Below are positions 11,214-21,479 of a stretch of 64,000 nt of DNA, piece after piece. Origin of the DNA: Cladorrhinum sp. PSN259 (taxonomy: Eukaryota; Ascomycota; Sordariomycetes; Sordariales; Podosporaceae); the NCBI GenBank assembly GCA_033725935.1, contig MU867068.1:124001-188000 (forward strand), read 5' to 3'. Both the position numbers and the translations under genes were made by a program. The notes under the pieces are model-generated. The model was not told the DNA's origin, ran no database searches, and saw only the letters and a list, made by a program, of their open reading frames with translations. Position 1 is the first letter of the stretch; every line of letters begins with the position of its first letter.

Positions 11214-12707
11214 ATGTCGCCGTCCTATGATTCCCGCCGTCGCGGCGTATGGAGCCACTGGGTTCCGCTTGCTGTAACTGTGACGGTTGCGACAGCCGGC
11301 GCTGCTGCGTGGGTATGGAGCCAACGCAAGACCGAAGAAGAACCCGAGGATGCCGACCTGGCCTTCTCCCATCCGGATCTCGACTACGACCATGCTGATT
11401 ATGGCGACAACCCCGCTTACGGCGCGGACGGCCCGAGCACACCTTACGGCGCCACGCAGGCTCGTTCCGGGGATGCCAGCTACGAAACTGCAAACTCACC
11501 TTGGGGTGCGTTGCGCAGGTCACCGAGCCCTCAGCAATTTTTAGACAGTGCTAGAAGGACGGTTGCTGCAGGAGTGACGGCTGCCGGCGCTGCTGTTGGG
11601 AGCGCCCTGGCAGCCATCAGAGAAGAGGACAAGACTGCGTATCCCGACCACGAGACCTGGGCGGAAGAGGTTGAAGCTAAGGGTAGGCCCACACATACCT
11701 CATCTGAACCTCAGCATCAGTCCCCGCCTCGGTCTCCGCCGCAGCCTCAACCCAAGTCTCAGTCCAAGTCCAAGTCCCAATCGAGGTACCAGCCTCAGCC
11801 TCAGAGCCAATCGCAGTCGCAGTCGCAGTCGCAGTCGCAGTCGCAGTCGCAGTCGCAGTCGCAGTCGCAGTCGCAGTCGCAGTCGCAGTCGCAGTCGCAG
11901 TCGCGGTCGCAATCGCAGCCACAACCCCAGTCTCAAAACAAGGACGCCAACAAACGCCGGAAGAAGGTTGCGATCGTTATCTCAGCCGATAACCAACTGG
12001 ATGACGTTGATGCTGATGGCTTCCATGAACACGCTTCAATTCTCTCGCACATCCCCCGACAGACCGACTTCTCCAAGGTCAAGCTTTATATCCTCATCTA
12101 TGCTCCTCACTTGAAGGATACTGTGCGCGAAACGTCAAGCAACTTGCCACCTCCGTCTTTGAGCTCGTCATTCTCAAACATTGATTATAATCAGGCCCAG
12201 ACACCTGGTGATGATTCCAAGAGTCCTTTGTAAGTTTAACAAGCACAATCCGAGCTTTAATGATAACCCCGGCTGACTGACGGCTTATTTTGCAGGGTTG
12301 GCCCCTCCACTGTTGATCCGGCCTACAACGCTATCTACACGCAAGCTCAGGGTCTCGTTGAGAAGGATAGCATGATTTTGACCTACACTACTCCTAATGG
12401 TCACTCTCACATTTTGCGCCACATCCAGCCCGAGCTTGTTTACTTGCAGGAGTCACTTTCCGGTGAGAATGGCAGCGTTGTGACAAGCCTCCAAACTTGG
12501 TTGAGACATGACATCATCCTTGTGGTCGGTGCAGAGAGCGGCCACGGAGGGCTCGCCGATAGCGACTCGGAGGCCGAGAAACCTGGAAAGGCTGATGATG
12601 TTTGGTGGCATAGAGAGGATCGTGTTGGGAGAGGCCGAGGCGTTGTCGTGGTCGACGGCATGAGAGTGCAAGATGATTGGGCACGACGGATCCTGGGCAA
12701 GGAGTAG
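11214..12707 (+). CDS. PEX22: Pex22-like peroxin
   Basis: Two exons (11214..12229, 12296..12707) encode 475 residues. The 66-nt intron has donor GTAAGT, branch GGCTGAC and acceptor TTGCAG, and joins SKSPL to VGPST. A single hydrophobic segment near residues 15-33 suggests an N-terminal membrane anchor. A long Ser/Gln/Pro-rich linker follows, including an almost pure Gln-Ser repeat at about residues 198-232. The conserved-looking C-terminal part starts at KKVAIVISADNQLDD and includes ASILSHIPRQTDFSKVKLYI and HILRHIQPELVYLQ. This layout fits the Pex22-like peroxins of filamentous fungi, which anchor the ubiquitin-conjugating enzyme Pex4 on the peroxisome for Pex5 receptor recycling. I recognise the family from architecture and segments, so the name is probable rather than certain. 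Confidence 0.65.
11814..11903. repeat. Hexanucleotide (CAGTCG)15 coding for Gln-Ser repeat
   Basis: Fifteen perfect tandem copies of CAGTCG lie within the Pex22-like coding sequence and encode alternating Gln and Ser. The lack of silent differences between units suggests recent slippage. The unit length keeps the frame open in expansions and contractions. Confidence 0.95.
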
Positions 12708-13480
12708 CAGATGGACCTGATGAACGTGGTGGGTATGATGGATGGGTGATGTGACGTCTATCTATATATATATAACTGCTTTGCTGATGATAATGTTGTC
12801 CCCCGAAACACATGTATATAGTGTTTCTCTCAATGTCAAAGTCTATAATAGATTCCCTCGAATCTGTATTTGTTCGTTGTAGATGTCCGCAGTTGGAATT
12901 TACATGTGCTTGTATAAGTCTTCAGGTGGCATCACGTGATGAGGCTCTCCTGCCAAGCAGAAGCAGCCATTGGAAGGCACCGGCTGAACAGGGATCGAAT
13001 CGCCAAAGAGCACCAAGACCAGAACCCCACACAAAGACACTCCACGCTCAACTTGCAAGCCGAGAAGCGCATCAGCGACGACACCCCAGCACCACCCTCG
13101 CAGGAGCATCATATCGCAAAATAGTTGCATGCAGAAATCGACCAGAGTCGCCAGGTGAATTGGACACGGTGCATGGTATTTTTGCGCATGGTTGTTGGTG
13201 CGACGTCATCCTCCTCGCAGCGCCCTATTTCCAGCATTTTACCAGCGCCGAGCCTACCTAGCAGCAGCGAACACCACCGAACACGCTTCGCCTGCCATCG
13301 CGACCCCCGACGACAACGTCCGCGCATCATCGCCTCCATCAACCCACGCATCAACCCATCAATTCCGACTGCGCACTTCAATTCCAAACTCACCTCTGAC
13401 CCATGCTGCGCCGATAACACCCCAGTTACGGATGCGCGTCGAGGTCGGAGTCGAATAAGCGACGGGGCAAATCTGTCACA
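12708..13480. other. Intergenic region upstream of SPT20
   Basis: This holds the 3' flank of the Pex22-like gene, then the promoter and leader of SPT20. A perfect 12-bp E-box palindrome lies at 12930-12941. Open frames here overlap each other in several frames and show no domain features. Confidence 0.6.
12930..12941. promoter_or_regulatory. Palindromic E-box CATCACGTGATG
   Basis: A perfect 12-bp palindrome is centred on CACGTG, about 540 bp upstream of the SPT20 start codon. TCACGTGA-type sites are bound by bHLH factors such as Cbf1 in fungi. A regulatory role here is inferred from the motif alone. Confidence 0.4.
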
Positions 13481-15987
13481 ATGGCTCCGACAATCGTCAT
13501 CCCTCAAGCCGTGCCCGTCGCGTCCACCTCGTCAAAAATAAAAACTGGACGTCCTGTACCCGCGAGCATTCAGACCAATGGCGTTGGCATATCATCGCGC
13601 TCCTCCCCCTCGCCCTCCATCACTGCGAAGCAGCGTGCTCCCTCGATTGTCCGGCAGCAATCAAACCCTCCAACCACAAATGGGCCCACACCGGTATCTG
13701 CTCGACCTCCCAACCGGTCGCGCAGAGACCAGACCCTGGGGAGGGGACAAAGGAGTGCCGGGCTTAGGTCGGCGAGTATCGTCCCTGATTTTGCAATATC
13801 TCCGACCTTGACCGATCCGCCACCGTATGTGGTCACAGACGAATACATCCTGAAGAGATATGCAGGGAACCCTCCATCTTTAATCGTTCATTTGTTCGCA
13901 ACGCATTTTCGATTTGACCAGCAAGAGGGAATGTTCCCATACCAGTCCCCCATGAAGATTTTCCTGGATCATCTACGTTCACGAACCGTCCCCCATGATA
14001 TGTTGGAATACTTGAACCAGTGGGGAGTGCCCTTTTATGAAGGTTGTTTGATTGTGCAGATTCATGACCACAAGTCGGTAGCCCAGACCAAGGACGTTGC
14101 GAGGCCAACATCGGCGTCGAGCAAGATCATACCGTTTTCGATACACAACTCCAATCCATACTTAACGCCGTCATCATATGTACCCTACCCAAAGGACAAC
14201 CTAAATGCGAATGGCGCGCCTGCCTCGGCTCCCGAGCCGGATTCCAAGACCAAGACCGCGGAGGAGGTGGACAAGGAGAACATGCCCGCCCCAAGTGTTC
14301 CTGGAGATGGCCAGAAAGGAAAGAGCGGAACCCCAAAACCTAAAATCATCACAATCGTGCTGCACCCCACACAGCATAGCTTACATACAGATCTTGCAAT
14401 CAAGGCAAGCACTCCGTTGGGATCATCGGACTCGCGAGGAGATCCCGCCGTTCCCCCTACTCCTCACGCCCCAGTACCGCCGACCCCATCAGCAGCTAGC
14501 ATGCCGCCACCAGCAAAGAAGCAGAAGCGAGAGAAGATGGAGCTCGACGCAACCAACATCTATGTTGCCGAAGCTCAAATATTACTTGCCACTACGGCGC
14601 CTTTGGACCTGGAACCAACAAAGAACGTGGAAGAAACAATAGCCAAGCTGGAGAAGCTCGCTCATCCAGATCATTCTGACAAGCCACCGGAGCCAAGGAC
14701 CCGCAAGAGGACGGTGGCCGAGATGGCAGCTGACGACGCTGCTGCCGCACAACAAGAGCGCTATCTTCTCACGCTGGATGAGCGGCTCTCATCAAAGACC
14801 CGCGCCAAGGATGGTGCAGATGGGGATGGCCAAGCAGGAGCATCAACATTTGAACCAAGATTCGAACGCTTCAAGGTTCTTGAAAACATCAAGAGGGATC
14901 ACGAGCAGAAGAAGGCACTAGAGAAACGTCAAAATGAGGAGAACGAACGGAAGCTCCAGGTCCAAAAACAAGAAGCAGCCGCGCTTGCTCAACGACAAGC
15001 AGAGGAGCGCCAGCGAAAGGAGCAGCAGCAACAGCAGCAACAGCAACAGCAAGCAGCGATGCTCAATGCCCAAAAGCAAGAGGCTGCCAGAAGAATGCAT
15101 GCAGCGCAGGTCGCACAAGCTCAACAGGCAGCGCAGGCTCAGGCGCAAGCGCAGGCTCAGGCTCAGGCTCAAGTGCAGGCTCAAGCTCAAGCGCAGGCAC
15201 AAGCCCAAGCTCAAGTACAGGCTCAAGCTCAAGCACAAGCCCAAGCACAGGCTCAGGCTCAGGCACAAGCCCAAGCCGCAGCTCAGGCGCAAGCTCAACA
15301 GAATGCCAACGCTGCGAATATGGTGCATACTCCTCACTCTCACCCCGCTCAGCACAGCCCGCTTCCTGCTGGCATGGTAAACGGCATGCCAGCGAGTATG
15401 GCACCACAAGCTCAGGCTCGTTTCGCCGGAGTCTCTCAACCACCAGCATCGTCGCCAATCATCAGGCAGAACACACCGCAAACTGCCTCTTCTCCCATGG
15501 TTCAGGGTGTTGCAATGCAGCCCTCAAACTCCAACATGGGCCAGGCTCAGAGCCCACCTAGACCGTCTTCTGTGGTCCAGAATCATCCAATGGGTGTACC
15601 AATGGCTCCCAGCATGTCACAGCGAGGATCGCAACAGAGCCACGCCACCGGCACACCAAGAATGCACACGGTGACACCAAACATGCCCCAGGCAACCCCA
15701 ATCAGTCGACCGCAGGTCATTCCGACACCGCGGATAACGCAAGCGAGCCCGTCGCCAGGAATGGTCACCCCTGCGCAGGCCATGGGTCAGGCCATGCTGA
15801 TGACCTCCAACCCGCAAGCCCAGATGCCCAACGTTGGATTCTCTGCTCAACAGTTGGCTCAGCAGCAACGGATAATTCAGCAGCAACAGGCAATGTCACA
15901 GCAAATGTCCAACGGAATGGTAAATGGCATGCCAAATATGCAGCAAATGGCCGTTCAACAACAGATGCTACAGCGCCAAATGATGCA

Positions 15988-16030
<43 letters not shown>

Positions 16031-16675
16031 CAGCAGCAGCAACAGCGCATAATCAACCCACAAACCCAAGCCCACCTGGCAGCGCAATATTCGGCACAAC
16101 TCAACAATATGCAGCAACAACAGGCCAACCTTGCTGCTGGTAACATGAACCCGATGCAACGGCAAATGATGATGCAGGCTCAACAAATTGCTGCGGCCCA
16201 GGCTCAAGCGCAAGGCCATAATATGATCAACATTAACAATCTAAATCCAGCCCAGATTCAAGCCATGCAGCAAATTCAGTTCCAACAACGGATGGCTCAA
16301 CAGCAACAGCAGCAGCAGCAGCAGCAAGCTCAGATGCAACAAGCGCAGATGCATCAGCCACAAATGCAACAGGCGCAGTTTCCGCAGATGAGCATGAACC
16401 CGCAGTTGCACCAGCAAATCAAGAATATGAGTCAGGCCTTCTATCACAAGAACTTGCCCAGCTTACTTGCCCGGTATGGTGGAAGGATGGATGCCGTCCC
16501 AGCTGAAGCTCATGATGAATACAAGAAGAGTTGCACAATTCAAGCCAGAAACGCAATCTTGGCCCAGGTGCAGCAAAGCAGGAGGATGCAAGCGGCTCAA
16601 CAGGCCGCTATGCAGGGCATGCAAGGCATGCAGGGCATGGAGATGCAGGGCATGAATGGGATGCAAGGAATGTAG
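13481..16675 (+). CDS. SPT20: SAGA complex subunit Spt20
   Basis: A single 1064-residue frame without introns. The conserved Spt20 region is at about residues 110-210: YVVTDEYILKRYAGNPPSL, LFATHFRFDQQEGMFPYQSP and LRSRTVPHDMLEYLNQWGVPFYEGCLIVQIHDH. Spt20 is an architectural subunit of the SAGA coactivator (Gcn5 acetyltransferase, TBP loading) in the nucleus. The rest is low complexity: a charged helical stretch, a long Gln-Ala repeat (about residues 545-605), a 19-Gln run encoded at 15989-16045, and repeated Met-Gln-Gly motifs at the extreme C-terminus (QGMQGMQGMEMQGM). Such Gln-rich tails are common in fungal Spt20. A short 5' exon cannot be excluded, but the N-terminus reads naturally from this ATG. 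Confidence 0.88.
15118..15300. repeat. Degenerate (CARGCN)n repeat coding for Gln-Ala
   Basis: About 30 hexamer units of the type CAGGCT/CAAGCG/CAAGCA encode alternating Gln-Ala in Spt20, broken by a few Val codons. Silent variation between units marks it as older than the perfect repeat in the Pex22-like gene. Confidence 0.85.
15989..16045. repeat. CAG/CAA tract coding for 19 glutamines
   Basis: Nineteen consecutive Gln codons with mixed CAG and CAA lie in the C-terminal half of Spt20. The CAA interruptions should limit slippage. Confidence 0.92.
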
Positions 16676-17765
16676 AGCTTTCATCTGACAGGCTTGGGTG
16701 CAAACTGGGGTTTGAATTTAGACCCGGGCTGCATTGGTCTTTCCCAGCAGTGGGGGGCCGCGGTCGTCATTTTTTTCTTCCTTCTTAAAAAGGCCTCTTC
16801 ACAAACTATATACCCTGGGTCTCTCTTTTTTTTTTTGCTTTTATTCTTTTTTCTGCTATTATCTGACCTTTACTGGGACGCGGAGTCAAAGGGGGTTCGT
16901 GGCAGGTGGCTTTTCCGTCTGGGTGCCTATGAGTGTAAAAAAGGAAGATTTCGTTCTCGCGTCTTGAACTCTCGACGGCTTAGTCTTCCTATTCTGTTGT
17001 TCGTTTATTGGGTTGGCGCATTTGGTTTTTTTTTTTCTGGCTTTTTTTCTGGCTTTTTTATTTCTTTCTTATGGAGAGGAAGTCAAAGAGAATCATATTG
17101 ACTAAAGGGAAGCAAGAAAGCAGAAATGTTACCTTCATGGTAGCTGTTTGTATTTTTATGATTAGGAGTGTATGAGAAATCAACTGAGCGAACATGTTAA
17201 AAAGCCAACTGCGAAGTGATTTTATTGCCTAGGTGTTAAAAGGGGTTACCACGTGATGTTGCACGTGAACTATGCGAAGCAGGCAGCTTAAAATGCACAG
17301 ACCAGGATTCGCGTCAGTCTCTATATGACGGAATCGGTTTCTGTTGGACGTGGCTGCATCGGGACTTGTCGAAGAAGATGGCTAATTATTAGCTTCCCAC
17401 CAGCGACGAAGCTACCTACCCCGAACAAAATTCCTTTTTGGCGCAACTACCAGCAACCACCAGTCTGTTGTTCAGTTTTGCAGCATCTACCACACATATT
17501 CTTTTACTCTTCATATTCAGTCTTTTTAACAATCTTCTCACACAACTTCTGAAACCGACTCGCGCTGCCGGTTCTCGTTTCCATCCGTGCCGCTGCTCTT
17601 GACAGTTGGACAAAAGTCCACAAGAGAGACAAAGTTCAGGGCCACAACGAATTTTGAGGCGACGTGAATCATCAAGGAAAAAGATCCAGTGCTCCACTTG
17701 TTATCAATAACGCCCGACTTTCCTTGCATCGCACACCGAGAATTCATACGCATACACGCCGCACG
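16676..17765. other. Intergenic region between SPT20 and ATG27
   Basis: T-rich tracts at about 16770-17060 are consistent with the SPT20 3' UTR. The second half should hold the ATG27 promoter and leader, with two CACGTG sites at 17250-17267. No gene is supported. Confidence 0.6.
17250..17267. promoter_or_regulatory. Pair of CACGTG E-boxes upstream of ATG27
   Basis: CACGTG occurs at 17250-17255 and again at 17262-17267, 12 bp apart start to start. The pair is about 500 bp upstream of the ATG27 start. The spacing, near one helical turn, would put both sites on the same DNA face. Function is inferred from motif only. Confidence 0.35.
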
Positions 17766-18979
17766 ATGAAGTCCCCAACGCAATGGCGGTGGTCCTCCTC
17801 CACCACCACTCCATCAACATCAACGGCCTCGACGCTCCTTCTTTCGACTCTATTCCTGTCTACGGCATCTGCAGCAACGCCCTTCTCGTGCGACTCAGTC
17901 AAGGTCGGCGACCGAACTTTCGACTTCAAGCCCCTTGCAGGCCCGCACACCGTCGTGACGCACGAATACGTCCCACCTACTTATCACAACACCACATATA
18001 CGGTTGATCTATGCGCGCCACTCAAGCGAAAGGATAAGGTCACCAAGGAGGAAGCGTGCCCTGACGGGACGAGAGGTAGGTCTATTCCTTTGTTATTGCC
18101 GTACAAACAAAAACACTCTTCTATCCTTACCCCCTAAGCACATACTCGGGCCTTTGCTAACCTCGGTCTCTGTTCGAAGTATGTGCAATCAAACACCGCT
18201 GGGACCCCAAGTCGTCAACCGCAGCCGTCGACCAAGTGATTCCAATCATTGTCTCCCCCTCAGACGATAAGACATTCGAGTGGAAAGCAGAACTCCTCAA
18301 AGCCGATGCCGATAAGAAACTGACTGAGGGTCTTTCACTTACTTTCACGTCACCAATCAAGTACCAAAACCGAGAGCAGAAGACGACGATTGAGTTCAGG
18401 TGCGATAAGGAGCTGAAGGGTGACGAAGGGGAGTGGGACTCGAGCGGGTTGGATAAGTACGTCAGCAAGAGGGCGGCAGATGAGGAGACGGGCGCGACGC
18501 CAGAAGAGCAGTTCACGAAGAAGGACGGAAAGACTGCACTTGTCTGGGAGGGGTATAAGCATGAGGGCGAGGTCGATACGCTGACGTTAAAGTGGGGAAC
18601 TGGTGTTGTCTGTCCTAAGGAGGAGAAGGGCGGGGATAAGCCCAAGGATGGGGATAAGGATAAACCAAAGGAGCCCGAGGAAAGCACAAGCTGGGGATTC
18701 TTTACTTGGCTTGTTATCTTGTGAGTGTTTCTGTTTGTCTGAGGAAGTGGTATGCCTTTTGCTAACTGTGCGTGTGTGTCCAGGGTATTCCTTGCTGTCG
18801 CTTCTTACCTCATCTTTGGCTCATGGCTCAACTATAACCGATACGGAGCGCGCGGGTGGGATCTGCTGCCGCATGGGGACACGATCAGGGATATTCCGTA
18901 CTTGATGAAGGATTGGACAAGAAAGGTGCTTAATACTGTGCAGAGCAGCGGGTCTAGGGGCGGATACTCGGCCGTTTAG
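17766..18979 (+). CDS. ATG27: Autophagy-related protein Atg27
   Basis: Three exons (17766..18075, 18180..18720, 18784..18979) encode 348 residues. Introns of 104 and 63 nt have donors GTAGGT and GTGAGT, each with a GCTAAC branch. The protein is a type I membrane protein: a signal peptide (hydrophobic core LLLSTLFLSTASA, cleavage near residue 37), a Cys-containing lumenal domain, an acidic Lys/Asp/Pro linker and a transmembrane helix at about 275-298 (FFTWLVILVFLAVASYLIF). A short cytoplasmic tail ends in YSAV. The mannose-6-phosphate-receptor-like lumenal fold and the terminal YSAV sorting signal are hallmarks of Atg27, which helps traffic Atg9 vesicles in selective and bulk autophagy. An in-frame ATG at 17664 exists, but the signal peptide argues for 17766. 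Confidence 0.88.
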
Positions 18980-19712
18980 GCACCCGGCGCGATGGGAATA
19001 CACCCAGGCGGGATTCGGCATACGATGATGAATAATATGAGTGGTAGCAGCAGCAGTTCTCGGGGGGGAAGTTATTATCATGTGTAAAGAGAGAGGAAAC
19101 GAGGAAGAGAGAAGAAGGGGGGTTTGCTTTTAACAGTAGCAACATCAGCGGCAGAAGGGTCTGGAATAGGCTACGGCTCTTTTTTTTTTTTTGCTCTTGT
19201 GGTTATTGTTTCTCTTTTTTGTTTCTGATTGTTATGATAATCATGGGAAATGGCTTTGGCGTTGAGGAGAAGAAGAGATGGTAATTGAAGCATGGAGTTG
19301 AGTTTTTATTTCTTATTCGTTTATGTTTATTCGTTGTCTTATCGTTTGAGACATCAGGGGTTGTATAAGTAAATGTAGCCCTCTGGCTCAACCTCAGGGG
19401 TTTTTTTTGTTTGTTTTCTTTTTTGGGGGTTTTGCTTTCTAGATTTTTATCTTATTCTTTTGTTCAAACAGCGTATAATAATACGTCGATGAATAACCTA
19501 CCCCGGAATTTGTCATGATTTACCATTGACTAAGATGTGAGGAAATAATTGTTCGATCTGTTCTCCCCAAAAAAAAAAAAAAAAATTTTTTTTTTTTACT
19601 CCGCATGATACCAATCGCTATCTAATAGAAAACCCAAATAGAAAAAGAAAAGAAAAACACAGCAAGGTCGTATATCAAAAAACCCATCCGATGATTGTAG
19701 CACGCACGTCCT
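18980..19712. other. Convergent intergenic region (ATG27 / isomerase 3' ends)
   Basis: T-rich on the + strand, consistent with 3' UTRs from both sides. An A17/T12 homopolymer palindrome lies at 19569-19597. No gene is seen. Confidence 0.65.
19569..19597. repeat. A17-T12 palindromic tract
   Basis: Seventeen A are followed directly by twelve T between the two convergent 3' ends. It could fold as a perfect hairpin or form rigid A-tract DNA. Confidence 0.92.
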
Positions 19713-20540
19713 TTACAACTTGGCCTTTGCCTTTAACCCATCCAACTTCTTCTCGGCCTCTTCTTTCCTCCTATCCTCACCCTCAATCAGTTTCTTGTCC
19801 TTCTCCTCCTCCTCCTCATAACCCCTCACGCTCAAGAAGTGCACGCTCTCCCTGTACATCTCGGCTTTCAGCAGGCCGTAAATCCCCGTCTTTGGCTTTT
19901 CCGTCAGCTTCTTCTCCTTGACCAGTTCCAAGACCGCTTCGAGCCCTCCGAGGCGATCAACTATCCCGCCCTCGAGCGCCTGCTCGCCGGGGAACCTGTG
20001 AGCTTCGAGGACCAACTGCCTGTACGTGGCGGCGGGCAGCTTGAGCCTGAAGATGCTCGACATGCCAGCTTTCAGGGGGACGCCGAAATCCAGCTCGTTG
20101 ATGCACGCGAACCCCTTTTTGGGCGACATGACGCGGTAGTCGTGGTGCATGGCCAGCATCAGCCCGCCCGCGAAGGCGTGGCCCGGCAGCAGGGCGACGG
20201 TGGGCATCGGGTAGGTCAGGAACCGGTGAAAGAGCTTGAAGAGGACGTTGGGCAGGAATCCCGGGGTGCCCAGGGCGTGTTCCAGGTCCAGACCGTTTGA
20301 GTAGAACTTGGAGATGCCAGAGGTCGTGATGAGCACGCCGGGCTTGTATTTGCCCGAGAACTCGATGAGGTCGAGGGCGTCCAGGAGGGCGGTGCAGGAC
20401 GCGGTGGTGAGGCGGTTGTCGGGCGGGGAGGTTATGGTTAGGAGGTAGACCTGCGGCTGCGGTTGTGAGGCGACGATCGCGCCGCCTACGTGGGCACCCT
20501 GAGGGGGGATGGGGATTGAAAAGAGTGTTTGACCTTCCAT
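19713..20540 (-). CDS. Peroxisomal enoyl-CoA hydratase/isomerase family protein (PTS1)
   Basis: A single-exon 275-residue protein of the crotonase superfamily. The two oxyanion-hole segments are SKFYSNGLDL (about 77-86) and GHAFAGGLML (about 120-129). Glu149 in NELDFGVPL sits where delta3,delta2-enoyl-CoA isomerases carry their catalytic acid. The C-terminus is AKL, a PTS1 peroxisomal targeting signal. The likely role is isomerisation of unsaturated enoyl-CoA in peroxisomal beta-oxidation; hydratase activity is less likely because only one catalytic Glu is evident. A highly charged Glu/Lys helix precedes the PTS1. It is convergent with ATG27. Confidence 0.8.
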   Translation of the reverse strand: MEGQTLFSIPIPPQGAHVGGAIVASQPQPQVYLLTITSPPDNRLTTASCTALLDALDLIEFSGKYKPGVLITTSGISKFYSNGLDLEHALGTPGFLPNVLFKLFHRFLTYPMPTVALLPGHAFAGGLMLAMHHDYRVMSPKKGFACINELDFGVPLKAGMSSIFRLKLPAATYRQLVLEAHRFPGEQALEGGIVDRLGGLEAVLELVKEKKLTEKPKTGIYGLLKAEMYRESVHFLSVRGYEEEEEKDKKLIEGEDRRKEEAEKKLDGLKAKAKL

Positions 20541-21479
20541 TTTGTTTATTTTTTTCTTTTTTTCTTTGATGATGATTTTAGTTAATTGTGTGTATGTATA
20601 AAAGATTTGCGATGAGATAAAAATTCAAATGATATGAAAATGAAAAAGAGGTGATGAGTGTGTGATTACCGCGTGTAAGTGAAAAGGGCAGTACAAGTAG
20701 AGTAGGAAGAATGGCTTGGCTTCAAAAAAGGATACCTTGTTCCAGCGAAGGCGCCAGGTTAACCTCGGCTCATAATACACCAAGAGAGGATTGTTACTAA
20801 GCAACTCAACCTCGTGTCTAATTGAACACAAGTTATATATAAATATACATGTAAGATCTCCCTGCTGAATTATGCTCGGGATTCAAAAAGAGGAAAACAA
20901 GAGCAAGTCCGGAGTTGGTTACATTCGACAAAAAGTCATAGGTTACCCCGGATCCGATCATGCGGAGAAGATGTAAGCGACACAGCCAAGTTGTGGCATG
21001 TGATTATTGATCCAATCCATTCCCTAAACTCCGACGTCACTTATACTACAAAAAGACATTCTCTTTAATTCACGAGGTAAGTGACGCAGATGGTGACAAC
21101 TAACAATTCCTTTTTTATCTACTCTAATTCCAGATATTTGCTTAAATTACCCATAGCCCCCTCATACTCTTTGATTTGTTATAAACATAAAAGCCCAGCG
21201 ATGTTACAATCTTTTTCGCACTACTAATTCAAGTCATAATCAAAACCCAAAGAGCAACAAAACAAAAATCGTATACATAAGAACTCCAAAAGCAATGCAG
21301 GGTATGGTCATCATACTAAAAAGCAACGCAACACACACAAGACCCAACACGCCTCACTCCCTTCCAAGTATAAAACGCCTATCCTCCCCAAAACCGTCCA
21401 TACACAGAAACCCTAGTGAACAAAGAATAGAGAGAAGAGAATTTTCATGAAACCCAACCACCCCCAAATACAACATCCA
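20541..21479. other. Intergenic region between isomerase and KCS1
   Basis: AT-rich sequence with the promoter of the isomerase gene and the 3' flank of the KCS1-type gene. No coding or RNA feature is recognised. Confidence 0.6.

Noticed and set aside
11677..11936. Ala-Thr and Leu-Arg repeat proteins on the minus strand
   Set aside because: They are reverse readings of the CAGTCG repeat in the Pex22-like gene.
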